Source: Piezodorus guildinii (taxonomy: Eukaryota > Arthropoda > Insecta > Hemiptera > Pentatomidae). From it: a stretch of 64,000 nucleotides of DNA. The notes below the pieces were generated by a model that had not been told where the DNA came from, searched no databases, and saw only the letters and a program-made list of their open reading frames with translations. The position numbers and the translations under genes were made by a program. The stretch covers positions 101,526,116 through 101,590,115 of the forward strand of contig CM041294.1 in the NCBI GenBank assembly GCA_023052935.1. The letters are read 5' to 3'. The stretch's first letter is position 1, and the number at the start of each line of letters is the position of its first letter. Positions 10,885-22,361 of this stretch are shown in pieces.

Positions 10885-11170
10885 AGTTATGTCAAGGGAA
10901 ATTAGACCGCCTAGTTACCTTAGGACCTCTAAGCTACATGGCGCAGGTTCGAATATAGCCTGGGCGGTTTGAAATTTGATTCTTGACTGTCCCAGGGAAT
11001 GAATCTTGACCAAACCTTCCAGAATAGAATAGAATGTCAATTTCGGCTTAAAAAAAATAAATAAATAAAAGTTTATTTTTCCCATCCCTTCCTAGTCTTT
11101 GAAGGGTATTCGGGGATATCTCGGGCCAGGGAAGTCTAAACCACTTGCCCACCCCGCCCCCATTTTTCGT
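10885..11170 (+). repeat. SINE-C: isolated tRNA-headed SINE candidate
   Basis: The head (about 10907-10972) begins with CCGCCTA and ends with TGGGCGG, which pair as a 7 bp acceptor-like stem. Between them lies a B-box-like AGGTTCGAATA. The T-stem does not pair well, so this is not a functional tRNA. A body of about 200 bp follows, including an internal A-rich stretch with AATAAATAAATAAA. I see no second copy in the window. Confidence 0.4.
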
Positions 11171-12239
11171 CAAGATGTTTGTTTATTTATTGGTTTGCGC
11201 TTGAAAGTAATTTGATTGTAGAATAACTTCGTCAAAAAATAAAACGCTGAGAAGGATTACATCTTGTTTTATTATTTCCAAATAATTATATTACGATAAA
11301 ATAATTGTTATAGCTGTGTAGGCAATGTGTTATATTTATGGCAATAAATTTATGAAACAGATTAAGAATGTAAGCTATGTCAATTAATATTCAAGCAAAA
11401 TGGCCATTGCTAACTTCAAAACGCTACATCTAGACTATTTATTTACAGATTTTAATTGTTCAATAATTCGAATAAATTCCCGATTCTAGAATACTTCTCA
11501 TTTTTTCTGAATATTCAATAATAATCAAGGTATTGGGGAATTACACTTCGTACAAGTTGTGACGACCATATAGATTATTTTTTTCCATGTGTTACAAAAA
11601 AACGTCTTTTTTTAAAAATAATTAATTTTTACTGATACTAAAACCCTTTTTTTGAGCTTCTAACTAAAACTGTTCTAGTAAATGTAGGTTAAATTTCAGT
11701 ATATTTTTATTTTGTTCGTCGCGGATTCCTGATCCCAAATCTATACATATTTTTCTCAATCTTCAAAATAACTGAGTTATATTCTTACATTCGGATAATA
11801 TTTATTTTATTTTTGTTAATTCATCGCGGTCTTCTGATCATAAAACTCTTTACAATGTTTTCATTATTTTTAATTATTACTGAGATTCAAATTAAAATAT
11901 TTTTATCGGCCTCCAATTTAAAACTGATCGACTAAGATCAACTTCGAGTTGATAAAATCATCATAGGATTTTTTTGCCAAATTTTGAAATAATTGGTCCA
12001 TTAGTTACGAAGAAAGCCGCTGACGGCTAAAGAAATACGTTCAACGTATCTTGAAACGTAAGACCTCATATTTTAAAGAGGTATTTTTTTTTCTTGGTCG
12101 ATTACAAAGATAAATTTTTGAAAAAGTAAAAAGTAAAAATTAATGAGAGGTGTTTTTTTTAGATAAAAAAATCTTGGAATTGTTGGATTATTAACATAAT
12201 ACATAAAAAAGTAGTCAAAAACATATGCAAATAAGATGC
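11171..12239. other. AT-rich stretch with weak dispersed-repeat similarity
   Basis: No gene. The segment CGTATCTTGAAACGTAA near 12045 recurs in reverse orientation near 55560, suggesting that about 11540-12090 and 55535-56030 derive from one old repeat family. Confidence 0.35.
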
Positions 12240-12450
12240 ACCAGTTTAAATAAGGCTAACTCTCTTTTCAACAGATCGTTTATGGAAAGAAGTTATTGAA
12301 GGGGTTCTGCAAGGTCCAGTTTTCGAGACTGTATTGTACTCCGTATAATGAATTGAACCAGCAACGATCCCTCGATAAGGACGGGTGATGCGGCACTGCC
12401 TGCTGAGTCAACTAACACACGGTACTCTGACAATTAGTGGGATTGTTGCA
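12240..12450 (+). pseudogene. Decayed Jockey reverse-transcriptase fragment
   Basis: The translation GVLQGPVFETVLYS (about 12299-12345) lines up with the AGVPQGSVLGPVLYI motif of the intact Jockey. Downstream sequence resembles the start of the ADDTA region with stops and frameshifts. It is a short, old remnant. Confidence 0.55.
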
Positions 12451-12835
12451 CAGTCCTTGTACAAATAAGTAAATAGGTACAATTGCATTTTTTTTTAAAC
12501 GGTATGCCATTCGTTTTCTTGTGTAATTGTTTCGACGTTGAGGCCATTATAGGAAGTTTAGTCCGTTGTTTGTTCCTCTTGGCAAGCCCATAAATAAGTC
12601 TTACTCTTTAATTAGATATATTTGGGGGTCGTTGAGTAACATGCATTTCGTGGCTCCCTTAAAGTCCTTTGACGGGATTCAGTGGTTGGCGTAAACTTTA
12701 TTCTTCTCATATTCTTGCATTAGATAAAATTTACTTGATTTTCGTTTACATATTTATTACTTGGAATATATTTTTAGATATTTATTATTGTCTATATTAT
12801 TTTAATTATTATTCTTACCTTACTTTCTATTTAGA

Positions 12836-13000
12836 CAATTTTTTTTAAAATTTAATTTATTGATATTTACAATCGTATAATAATATACTTCAATAATGTG
12901 TACCATATAGTAAATGTGATACAATATTACACTGTCATGATTTACGTGTAGAGATACTACCCATTGGCAGCTAGCTCTCCACCTGAAGAGCCTTAAAACA
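12836..13000 (-). mobile_element. Jockey 3' UTR fragment
   Basis: T-rich left end, then a TTGATATTTACA-TGTA block and GTAGAGA-CT, in the same order as the 3' ends at 6526 and 24868. No coding sequence. It separates two plus-strand Jockey remnants, at 12240-12450 and 13230-13510. Confidence 0.55.
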
Positions 13001-13229
13001 TATTAAAATTAACCCAAAAAATATTAAAAAGCAACAATTAAGTTTAAATTTAATTTTTGATTAAGTATTTAATTATCATTAATTTTTTTTTGTTTTGTCT
13101 TACCTTGAATCTTCACAAGAACTGTAACGACAAGAAACTGACCACAGATACCGATTACTGCAACACTTATTAGACTTAAAACATCAAAACTCCCTATTTA
13201 TTACAAAAAAAAAAAAATATTATTTACAT

Positions 13230-13510
13230 TTCCATTACCTGGCCTATTTGGACCTATGGCGTTGAGCGGGGTCCACTAAACCATTCCACTCCTCTCGCAC
13301 CCAACACTTGCAATCCAAAATCCTCAATTCTCCATACCTTGTAGCTTATAAACTCATCCATAGAGACCTGAATGTCCCAATAGTTGAGAATTATATATAC
13401 TTCCTTTAAGTCCAACCTACAAGCCCACTTAAACCTGCTTGTCTGCAACTTACCATATTCTATTTCCGATAACCCTGCGAGGCGCTTAGACACTTGCTAA
13501 TAAAATAAGC
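13230..13510 (+). pseudogene. Jockey ORF2 C-terminal remnant
   Basis: The plus-strand translation contains LQSKILNSPYLV and KLIHRDLNVP. These correspond to the FQSKVLRTIVNAPYYV and LHHDLNVP region of the intact ORF2 at 36342-39026. Frame shifts and stops are present. The open frame on the opposite strand here is only its antisense. Confidence 0.7.
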
Positions 13511-13924
13511 ATTGAAGTATTACCTAAAATAATAATAAGTGCTACCACTCGGTAGTTTTTATACAGGAATATTTCTCGCACATACTTGTAATTTAGTCAT
13601 TCTACTTGTTGTATTTATTGTGTATACAGTTTTAGTAATCAATAAAACATATTTAATAAAAGTTTCTGTTACATTAAGTAACAAAACTTTTAAAGGACTG
13701 TTTTAAATTAAACAATGTATCTAATAAGGGTCTTTTTTTTTAATCAACATATAGAATAGTTTTATTTAAATATGTTTTAAAATATGAATCATTTAGCTGA
13801 GGTCCAAAGAACATGTACACTTCTGGCACCTTCAATGAAAAACTTCTCTTCTTTGCTTCCTCCTAAATCATCCGCAGAATAATACTGTATGCAGTATTAT
13901 GACTATGGTTTGGTATTAATCTAT
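13511..13924. other. AT-rich spacer
   Basis: Nothing recognised. Confidence 0.5.
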
Positions 13925-14120
13925 ACATTTTTTTTTAACCAACATTATATTCTGTCTCATATGGGACAATAAGAATAATAGTGATAAGAGATTTCATTCA
14001 TACCATATTTATATTAAATAAATATATAAAAATAAAAGAAATACTGAGAAAAAAAACAAAACGAAACACTGGGAAAAAGTAAGTAATAAGAAATGAAATA
14101 ATATATGAAACGCCACAGGT
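13925..14120 (-). mobile_element. Jockey 3' UTR fragment
   Basis: The minus strand matches the end of the intact Jockey 3' UTR (GTATGAATG, TATCACTATTA, a TGTCC/GACAGA block, then T-run on the plus strand). The 5' boundary is unclear and no TSD was identified. Confidence 0.6.
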
Positions 14121-15214
14121 ATGTGCAACTGTCTGTCCTGAATTACCACATTGATCAAGTTATTTCTGAGCAAATATTTAAACTTTAAGCTCTTAATCTC
14201 CTATAAAATTAGGATTAGGCTAGCACAGGAAATAGAAAAAAATTAGTTTAATGTTCACGTGGACTCACTTGGGTGACATTGGGAAATAGCGGAGTCAATA
14301 TTTTTTGTCAAAATATTTTATATAATTTCCGATCACCCTATAAATGGTGAAGTTGTGCCCAGAGCTAGAAATCTGTTTAATAAATACCAACAACTTTATC
14401 TTTCCTCGTGTGTTAGACATGTCAGATTTAATAAGACAACTGTTTCTGCACAGATATTAAATTATTTTCAAGGTTATCTATTACCTCTTACGAAGGATAA
14501 ATATAATGTAAAGGGAGAACGAAGAATTAGCTCCTTGATCCAAAGACGTACGGTGAGATTTATCGAAAGATTCAATCATAAAAAAAAAAAAAAAAAAACA
14601 AAAACAATTGCTATTAAAATACATTAAAAGAGTATTTATAAATATTGATCTATAACCATACAAAGATTATTGATGAAAAAAATAATACATAAATTAAAGT
14701 TCATGTTCCTGGATTAATATATAAATTAACTTTTTGGCCCACCCAAGGGTGCAATTTAAATTGCAATAAAATGTATGTTTAAATAACCAAAATAAAAATA
14801 GTTTCAAACCATTTTTTATTCATTGACAATGCCACCAAAATCACTGCATCCTTCACATATATTATCACTTATATTTATAAGCTGTTTCTTTTTATCTTTA
14901 TTTCTATGTTTTATTAATTGGTTCAGAGGTTACTGAAAGGTAACAATAGGTAAAATGCAGCCTCATTTGCAATATGGTTCTGTCTGGAAGAAAATCCTAC
15001 TAACTGAACTTTAGTTCATGCGATCCAAAAAAAGCCGCTGATGGTTTCAGCCTTAATGTAATAGTTGCTGAGATTTAACTTTTTTATTTTTTATTTTTTT
15101 TTTTTATTTTTTTTTTTTGTCATATCCTCATATATTGTACTTATAGATACAAAAACTCATATTTCTAATAAATAGTCTATCTAAATTATATCAGAATAAA
15201 TATATATATATATA
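14121..15214. other. AT-rich stretch, no supportable gene
   Basis: An open frame at 14355-14627 starts at GTG and runs into an A18 tract. It has no recognisable protein signature. T-rich tracts occur near 15085-15120. Confidence 0.45.
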
Positions 15215-15865
15215 TTTAGTGGAGCGGTCCCATGTGACCCATTTACACGACGAGTTAAAGTAGCTCCTCCCTCCAATTCGCATACAATATTTCCTTTACC
15301 AAACCATTAACACCCAGCTCCCTCCTTATAATCTACAGTCTTCTACCATTTAAATCGTTAATCCACTCCCTCAAAACAAGGTCTCGTTATTCTGACCTTT
15401 ACATTCCTACCCATATAACAAAAATTGTTGATCATTCCTTTCTTGCCCGCTCTGCCAATCTCTGGAATTTCCTACCTACTCATATCCACCATGCTTTTTC
15501 TCTAGCATCATTCAAGTCCCAACTGTTCTAATACCTCCTGTATTCCCAAACCGACGCTTAAAAGTAATGACATTTTATATCAAATATCAGATTTTGAATA
15601 TAAAAAAGAAATATTATTTATTGTCCATTCCTAACATAATTTATTAATTAATTTTAAATTTAGTTTTGTTCAGCAAATGTATGTTTCTAAAGAAGTTTAT
15701 TTATTCTTTTGTTTTATTGTATAGATATATTTCTTTTCTTACTTCTTACACAATTGTAAATAAGAATTAACCATGATCATTTGGTCTTTTGGCCAGATAC
15801 ATTGTATACCTCAATTGTAAGAACTTGTTGTTCTTGGGGGACTATGTTTTTCTGTTCTATTCTAT

Positions 15866-15905
<40 letters not shown>
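15215..15905 (+). mobile_element. 5'-truncated LINE 3' end, same superfamily as the 60 kb LINE
   Basis: The translation retains HSFLARSANLWNFLPTHI and a preceding KTRSRYSDL, which align with SFLARSTALWNTLPSNI and ETRSRLSDL of the 640-codon ORF at 60341-62263. Stops are present. The 3' UTR keeps a GGGGACTATG box, and the element ends in a (TCTAT)-like tail that runs into a CT/TA microsatellite. Confidence 0.75.

Positions 15906-15937
<32 letters not shown>
15868..15937. repeat. (CT)n(TA)n microsatellite
   Basis: A CT tract followed by a TA tract, apparently grown from the LINE tail. Confidence 0.95.
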
Positions 15938-15939
<2 letters not shown>

Positions 15940-17314
15940 TGTATTAGCATATTTATAATAAATTTAGTATATGTGATACTACTGGTCAGATTTAGATTAT
16001 TTTTTCCAGATCTATGTGAAACTTGATTATCATTTAAACGAGTACTCATGTTTTTCCAAATGTATATTTTTTGAGTTATTGAAAGGAAATGTTTTCAATG
16101 AAGTTAGTATTCCTTTTTCATTTTTTCTCCAAATCCTTATTGCACATCTTGCACAATAAACTCCATTTAAAATTTCAGCTTCTGAACCAATGTAATTTTT
16201 GAGATATTATTATGACCGCGTGAGTGAATGAATGCTACGTTTTAGATTATTATTTATATATAATAAATTATTTTTATTTCAACATGAGCAATAAAACATG
16301 TTACGACTAATCTTCATCGTGCATTTCAAGAATGCGACCTCAGTGACCAGTCCATTGTCAATAACCTTGCAATTAGGTTGCGAACCGCAGGTAGAACCAT
16401 TTCTAGACGTCTCATAGATGGACAGGGCAAGATGATAATAGTTAGTGAAACTGGACAACTGCGAACAAACAGGATCAAGGATGGGTTGCGAAGGTGACCA
16501 TCATCTGGTCCAGGACCTACTGAACGGTGTATCCTCGGAGGTCAGGCCTGGTGAAAGGAATACAGTTCACATTGGACCCTTCCTACGTCCACTCCGCACA
16601 TTATGTTGAATTTATATCAAGAAAAATGGATCAAAGACCTTCATTTTGATTTAAAATATGTAAAGCAGGAGCAGCTATCGGTAAGTCTATCATACAGAAA
16701 ATGTAACCTTGCCATGTTGTGGTTCTTTAATTTAGCTTTAATTATGGATTATATAGAAATGAACCAAGGAAGTATTGGATTTGATTCGAGAGAAATATCA
16801 TTATAGAGCTACCGTCTCGAGGTACCAAACACAAATCTCAAGAAACAATTATACATTAAAACCAATAAACAGTAGTGAAATAAGAATCAAGTGTATATTG
16901 CTCATATCCAATTATAATAGTATTTCATTTGCATTAGTGTGTGTACTGATAATCCAACCGACTTTTTCTAATACCGAGTTGAAGGGAAGAAAAACATAAC
17001 AATGGTAAGCGAGGTTTACTGACTCATGAAATCGCATTGATCTATGATTGAAACTGTTTAAACCTATCCTACGAAATACTAAAAAAATAAAATAAGAAGT
17101 TCTAAGATTTTATTTTACAGATTTATTAGACAACCGAAATAGGAAAATATTTTTTTTTTTTTTTAATGACTTGAAAATAAAAAGGGTCTCATGTATAAAA
17201 GAGCCATGTTTCACAAATGTTACTTATATTTCATATAGTTGAGATTTGAAGATTAGAATTCTCCTTTTGCGAAACCCTTAAACTCGCCGACAAATTAAAA
17301 CCTCAGAGCACTTA
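15938..17314. other. Spacer; GC-richer patch at 16310-16590
   Basis: The patch reads, in one plus frame, IVNNLAIRLRTAGRTISRRLIDG. This vaguely resembles the helix-turn-helix part of a Tc1-like transposase, but there are no catalytic motifs and stops follow. I make no firm call. Open frames at 16603-16999 are AT-rich and unrecognised. Confidence 0.3.
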
Positions 17315-17540
17315 TTAAATACTTATTCCATCGCACGTTGCTAACTCGTGGGAACCCGAAGAAACATTACCATAAGTCCTTGAGCCTTGTGTGAACCATA
17401 AATCCCAAGTCCTTTCTCCGTAAATGAATGGTCCGACTAGAAAATAGTGCCACGCGACCCAAACACTGCTGAGCATGAAGTTGTGGTTATGACCAGTTCG
17501 AAACTGTTTTAGGGACAACGATATAGGAGTGCTTTTCTGT
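17315..17540 (-). CDS. Candidate coding exon, unidentified
   Basis: On the minus strand a strong splice acceptor (T-rich tract, then CCCGTTGCAG ending at 17541) opens a 74-codon frame to a TAA at 17315-17317. The peptide is rich in Trp, Phe and Gly (VWVAWHYFLVGPFIYGERTW), which is unusual for random AT-rich translation. A possible donor (ATG|GTAATG) lies inside, so it could be internal or terminal. I found no partner exon and do not recognise the protein. It could still be chance. Confidence 0.25.
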
Positions 17541-17579
17541 CTGCAACGGGTAAAAAACATTAAATTAGAAGTTAAAAAT

Positions 17580-18039
17580 TCACAATCTATATTTCCGGAT
17601 TAAGGGATGAACAGATTCTATATGAATACAAAAACTAATGATGATGACGAATATTTATTAAATATACTTTCATTCACAGGAAAAAAAAGATCCTGTTTTT
17701 CTAATCTAATTATGCCTCTTCCCAAAGAACAAAAAAATATGAAGGCTTCTTTTTAGCGCGTTTCAACAGTTTTTCGAATTCCCTCCTAAAAAAAATAGGT
17801 CATGTAAGTCGCGTCCTGAAATGACGCTGTCTATCAATTAGTACAGTTTTAGAAGAATTGTGACCAATATTTTTATTTCTTTACGTGTGATATTTATTTT
17901 TTTTAAATTACTTTTAGTTCAAACATTAGCAGTATTTTTAATTTTAATATATTGTCCCTAGAATAATTTAATTCTTATCATTTCTAATTATGATAAATTG
18001 TTATATTTTGCAAGGCTTTTATGTCTTGGCTAGATGTAT
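17580..18039. other. AT-rich spacer
   Basis: Nothing recognised. Confidence 0.5.
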
Positions 18040-18115
18040 CTCTTATATTATGCCAAAACTGATGTTATTCATAGGGGACTTAGTCCTAGAATAAAGTATG
18101 TTTTATTTGATTGTG
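18040..18115 (+). mobile_element. LINE 3'-terminal scrap
   Basis: The string AGGGGACTTAGTCCTAGAATAAAG matches, with few changes, the 3' end of the 60 kb LINE (GGGACCTTGTCCCAGAATAAAG). Only the terminal box is left. Confidence 0.55.
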
Positions 18116-18940
18116 TTAAAAATATTATTATAGATTATTTAGAAATATTAAATGAGTAATTAATATTTTTAGTTTTCTTTTGGCAAAAAATAGTAGATCC
18201 GTATCCTTTAGAATGGAAGCCGAGATTAAATAATTGTTCTATAATAATTATAGCGGAATGTTTACTAAGTGCAGTTTCAGTGTCTAGACGATGTGTAATG
18301 AGAGCTGGTGGGAGTTTTAAATAATGATTTATGGAGACAAAAATGTAGTTCTTCCAATACTTGATCAAAGAAAATCGATTTTAAAAACCCTGTAGACTAA
18401 AACTTTTTTTTTTGTTTTTGTTTCTTTTTATCCTTTCCAAAGTCCTATATTTACTTCATACTACACATTTGTTCTGCTGTGCTTGTCAACCGTTCATGCA
18501 TATATCTACTATATACCAAAACAGCTTAAGATGTATAATCCTGGCCAGAACATCTTCTAAAACAACAATTAAAATAATAGTCAATTTTCGCCACTTCTGT
18601 GGTATTAGTTTTTTAAAAAGAACATCTTATCAATTGGTTTTCATATATTCAAAAATAATAATTAAATTTCATGTACAGAAGTGCACGTGTCTAATACAAA
18701 AAATTAATATCTATATATAACAGCATATTATTTCAATATGAGTGTTTATTAATAGATTTTCAAGTGGATGATAAAATATACTTATCTAACTAATTAACAT
18801 TATATTATAAACAATCCACTTTAAAAAGCAATCGTGATTAATTAAGTTTAATTATAATTTAAACTAAGAAAAAACACTCCCATGTCATTCCACCTTGTTA
18901 AAAAATTAAGAACCTAGATAAAGAAGTCACATGTCCCACG
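18116..18940. other. AT-rich stretch upstream of the secreted-protein gene
   Basis: Small open frames (18135-18368 minus, 18412-18720 plus) have no recognisable content. The last ~100 bp are the promoter-proximal region of the gene at 18989. Confidence 0.45.
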
Positions 18941-18945
18941 GAGAT

Positions 18946-18952
18946 TATAAAA
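18946..18952 (+). promoter_or_regulatory. TATA box of the secreted-protein gene
   Basis: TATAAAA lies 43 nt before the ATG at 18989. The expected start of transcription would be around 18975, giving a very short 5' UTR. Confidence 0.6.
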
Positions 18953-18988
18953 CCGGCGCGAATTTTCGCGATAGGTAGTAGAAGAACA

Positions 18989-19329
18989 ATGTCCATTCTC
19001 CTACTCGCCTTCATCACATCCGCCCTTGCGGCGTCCATTGACTTCCGCGATGTTTCTGGCCGTTTCGATGAATCTCTAGAAAGAATGCTGGAGGCTTTGA
19101 AGGACTCGAATTACGAAATGGCTTCAATCGGGACATTCCCAGGAGGCGATACTATGATCTTAGATGCCAGAATGGGCAACTTCACGACGATCAAGAGAGA
19201 GTCTCAGGTTACCCTTCTGTCGAGGTGGGGGAAGCTGTCGGCCGAAGGAGGGTTATCGTTGGGAGAAATGTTAATCCTAGGTCCGGAGGACGGGACGAGC
19301 AATGGTATTCGACAAAAGATAATTGTCAG
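18989..19329 (+). CDS. Secreted ~196-residue protein, exon 1 of 2
   Basis: Exon 1 encodes residues 1-113 plus two bases of codon 114. It begins with a signal peptide (MSILLLAFITSALA, cleavage likely after Ala-14), followed by a helical stretch (ESLERMLEALKDSN). A region with alternating hydrophobic residues follows (NFTTIKRESQVTLL, KLSAEGGLSLGEMLIL). Seen: the exon ends at a consensus donor (CAG|GTGAGT), phase 2, and joins in frame to exon 2 at 22102. NFT (N64) is a possible N-glycosylation site. By eye the pattern resembles insect secreted lipid-binding (TULIP-type: takeout/JHBP or group-7-allergen-like) proteins, but this is a weak inference and no diagnostic motif supports it. GC content is clearly higher than the surroundings. 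Confidence 0.75.
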
Positions 19330-19384
19330 GTGAGTGTATGCGTTTAATTTACTGTACATAAAATGAGGAGATAAGATAGATCAA

Positions 19385-19715
19385 AGTTAATTTTTTTGTA
19401 TCTATACTTCTACAAACAACGCGGAATCGCGGAGCTAATAGCCTGTGATTATAATTGAGTTGATCGCGTTGAGCATCGCGGAGACTCAAATGGGCGAGTA
19501 AAGTTGTCGAGCTCGGTGAGGAACGTATTCCGAGAAAATTGGTATACACTAAACAGATTGGTAGGCGTCAGAAAGGTAGACCGAAGCGTCGATGGGAGGA
19601 TTGCATTAAAGCTGATCTTGGGGGCAAGGGCTTGAACGGTGATCATTGGACAAACCAGTGTAAGCGGAATTTGGTGGTACCCGAAGGTTCGATAAGCTTA
19701 TTATCATTATTAAAC
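19385..19715 (+). mobile_element. RTE-like LINE C-terminal fragment
   Basis: The translation carries ERIPRKL and GRRQKGRPKRRWEDCIKADL. This is the conserved C-terminal block of many arthropod endonuclease-reverse transcriptases (GRRxxGRPxxRWxDxxxxDL). A closely similar copy lies at 23204-23612. It is 5'-truncated, with a TTATCATTATTA tail. Confidence 0.75.
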
Positions 19716-19771
19716 TTCTACAAAAAAACAATAATTACAGAAAGGTCACAAAAAGTAATCATTCTATTATA

Positions 19772-20440
19772 TATGAACTTGGAACCCACACATTCTACCT
19801 AAAAGACAAGAGCTTAACAGAAATTACGGTCAGTTTTATAGGCTACTAAACAGAACATCAAAACATTCCGTTGAAAATAAACTATTAATTTACAAGACTA
19901 TTCTCAAACCTATGTTTACCATCAGAATTGAACAATGGGGAACTACTACATTCTCGAACATAAAACGAATCCAATCCTTTCAGTCCAAAGTTCTAAGAAC
20001 GATAGTCAATGCTCCCTATTATGTTACAAACAAGACCTTACATCTTGACCTCAATATCCCATTTGTCCTTGATCTCATCCCATCCGAATTCTCTATCTTC
20101 CACCAAAAACTGACTCATCTACCTAATCACTTTTAAGCTCCAACCATCCTTATAACCCTCCTTATATTAGATTGAAGTGGCAGTGGTCGAGAGATCTTTT
20201 ATAACTATGAAACTGGCAATGGTCAGCTTCTCCACCCATGCCTGAGAGTGTGTGGCTCTAGCGCCCTCACACAGCCTCTCCTGGGTAGACTGGTGACGCG
20301 GCTGACAGAGGCTCTGGGATCTCCTTGCATCCTTGGGATCGACATCCACTTCTGGGTGTAGAGGTTTGATTCGGAATTCCCGGTGATAGAATGTAAATAT
20401 TGTATATTGTGAGGATGAAACAAGGGTATTTAATTTAGGT
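19772..20440 (+). mobile_element. Jockey LINE 3' half inside the intron
   Basis: The translation matches the C-terminus of the intact Jockey ORF2: LLNRTSKHSVENKLLIYKTI, then IKRIQSFQSKVLRTIVNAPY and LDLNIPFVLDLIPSEFS. Stops and frame changes are present. The following 230 bp, with a GCGCCCTCAC block and GTAAATATTGTA, match the fragment at 423-776 in reverse and are probably its 3' UTR. Confidence 0.75.
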
Positions 20441-22101
20441 AAATTCGAGATCCAAAACAAATCAGGAAGCTTCATGACCTTATCAAGCTTATCTCGATTT
20501 AGAAAAAAAAGGATACATTAACCATTCAGCATACGATATTTTACCAGTTTCTCAAGAATTAACTTTTATACCGGCTTATTTGAAATCTAATTCCGATTTT
20601 TTCCAATAAAAAATGTCTTTCAGAAGTTATTATGATTCTACTTTACATCATTAAAAAAAAACAAAAAAACTTTTCAATACATGTTCAAAGCACCATCAGT
20701 TCAACTGATTGTGTTGAACTGAATGTTGAACACCATATGTTCAATGGTATTTAAGAGTGGACTTCCTATACATTTTTTTATTGACGATTTTGACGAGTAG
20801 ATCGCAACTTGCATAATTTAAATTCTTTTTCAGTTTTCATGACTTTTAAGAGGATTTAAATGCAAACAATTTGAGAATTGGATACTGTTTGTTTTAATTT
20901 TTAATGACAAAAGCATTTAAATTACATAATGGTTATTCTGTGATTTTTTTTATCACAATTTCCTGATTTTCTTACAGTAATATATCTGCCTAAACTTTTT
21001 CCCAATAAGTGGCTATAGTCGAAACCTTCTGCAACGCCCTGAAAATTACCTCACGACTCCCGATTTAGACAGAGGTTGTAAGGTCATCCTTGCTATACGA
21101 GAGCATAAATATAGTGAGAACATGTCAGAAATGGTAATTAAAAAAATTAGCTGATTTTCATTAAGATATCTGACATTACAATGAACAATTCATAGTTGGT
21201 TTATTTCAGTTAAGTTTACAACATAAAGAAAGTATATATTTATTTCCCATTCAGTCTTAACATTCACCTATTAATAAATGGACATTTTTGCGATATTTAT
21301 TATGGTTTCAATTCTTAAAATAATTAAGCATAAATTTGCAGAACAAACTTATATAATATACCCTTGCTAAGCAAATCAAAATTGGTTCAGTTTATTTGGC
21401 TGCTACGTTAATTAGTTCCTATTTAATTCGATTTATTACTATTCTATATTTTCCAATGGAATTGCTTTAAATAGATTTGAAAAGTTTAATTTCGTTTCCT
21501 TGAGAGTCCCATTTCGTTTACAGTGGAACTCCAACTTTTTTTTCTCTTTTTCATGAAAAAATGTAAAAGTAAAAATAATTAATAACAATATTTGATTTAT
21601 AATAACTTTTCATTTATTTTAACAACTTACTGTTTGGCACGTAATTATTTCCTAAAACCTTCAGTACTGTATGGAAGAACGTAACCTGTACGATACGTTA
21701 CAGTTGCAACACTGAATCACAATAACCTCCCACATTACACTATAACAAATAATATATAACAGCTTTCTATTTATTTGTACGACTTCCATGATGTATTTTA
21801 TAAAATCACAAGCTTTCCAACAGTATACTATAAGAACATAGTAAGAGACAATTACTAGAATAAGTAATAGTAATAGAAATATTACTACTCAAAGTTCATG
21901 AAATCATATTTTGATAACTTGATTACAGAAAATTTAATTGTTTATTCCAAAAAAAAAAAAAAACCAAATGGCTACGTATTTTACTTATGAATCTTCCGGA
22001 AAGAATGAAAACCTTATCGTGGTTTAGGAGCTTGCGAAAACCAAGAATCGCGATATCATTTTATATAGAGAAAGATTTAAATAATTAATTTTTTTTTTTA
22101 G

Positions 22102-22351
22102 GGAAAATCTGTGGAATTACAACTTCTGGATCAATCCTGAGTCTGAAAATTGCAACGACGGCGTTATCGTTTTATTAACGGACATGGGAGAGATGAAGTT
22201 AATCTTCGACAATGGACATCTTCTTGAGGAACACGATGTGACCTCTTCAATTAAGCACAGCATGGATGATCCCACCTGGCACAGGATTTCAGGTGCTGTT
22301 GCAGAAGTCTTTAAAAATCATTTTGATTTTTGCAACTTGCTAAAAGACTGA
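22102..22351 (+). CDS. Secreted ~196-residue protein, exon 2 of 2
   Basis: Preceded by a T-rich tract and AG (22100-22101). The first base completes an Arg codon with exon 1, and the frame is open for 82 further codons to TGA (22349-22351). The peptide begins ENLWNYNFWINPESENCND, has a hydrophobic strand (GVIVLLTDMGEMKLIF), and ends in an amphipathic helix with a late Cys (VAEVFKNHFDFCNLLKD). Two cysteines (in ENCND and DFCNL) could form one disulphide. The polyadenylation signal follows within 10 nt of the stop. The combined product is 196 residues, a complete small extracellular protein. I do not recognise a named family with confidence. Confidence 0.72.
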
Positions 22352-22355
22352 GACT

Positions 22356-22361
22356 AATAAA
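22356..22361 (+). terminator. Polyadenylation signal
   Basis: AATAAA, 4 nt after the stop codon of the secreted-protein gene, implying a very short 3' UTR. Confidence 0.6.

Larger units (their letters stand above)
19330..22101 (+). other. Intron of the secreted-protein gene
   Basis: A 2772 bp GT-AG intron (GTGAGT ... T10-AG), phase 2. It hosts an RTE-like fragment (19385-19715) and a Jockey 3' half (19772-20440). The remainder (20441-22080) is AT-rich with nothing recognised. An undetected middle exon cannot be excluded, but the two known exons already join in frame. Confidence 0.7.

Noticed and set aside
10907..10972. tRNA gene
   Set aside because: The acceptor-like ends pair, but the T-stem does not and no convincing anticodon arm can be drawn. 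A SINE head fits better. The same applies to the SINE-A and SINE-B heads.
13254..13493. 79-codon open frame on the minus strand
   Set aside because: It is the antisense of a decayed Jockey ORF2 C-terminus on the plus strand (LQSKILNSPYLV, KLIHRDLNVP). The same antisense pattern recurs at 25.2 kb.
14355..14627. 90-codon open frame
   Set aside because: GTG start and termination in a poly-Lys stretch from an A tract, with no family resemblance.
16310..16600. Tc1-like transposase fragment
   Set aside because: Only a short TISRRL-type resemblance, no DDE residues, no terminal repeats and several stops.
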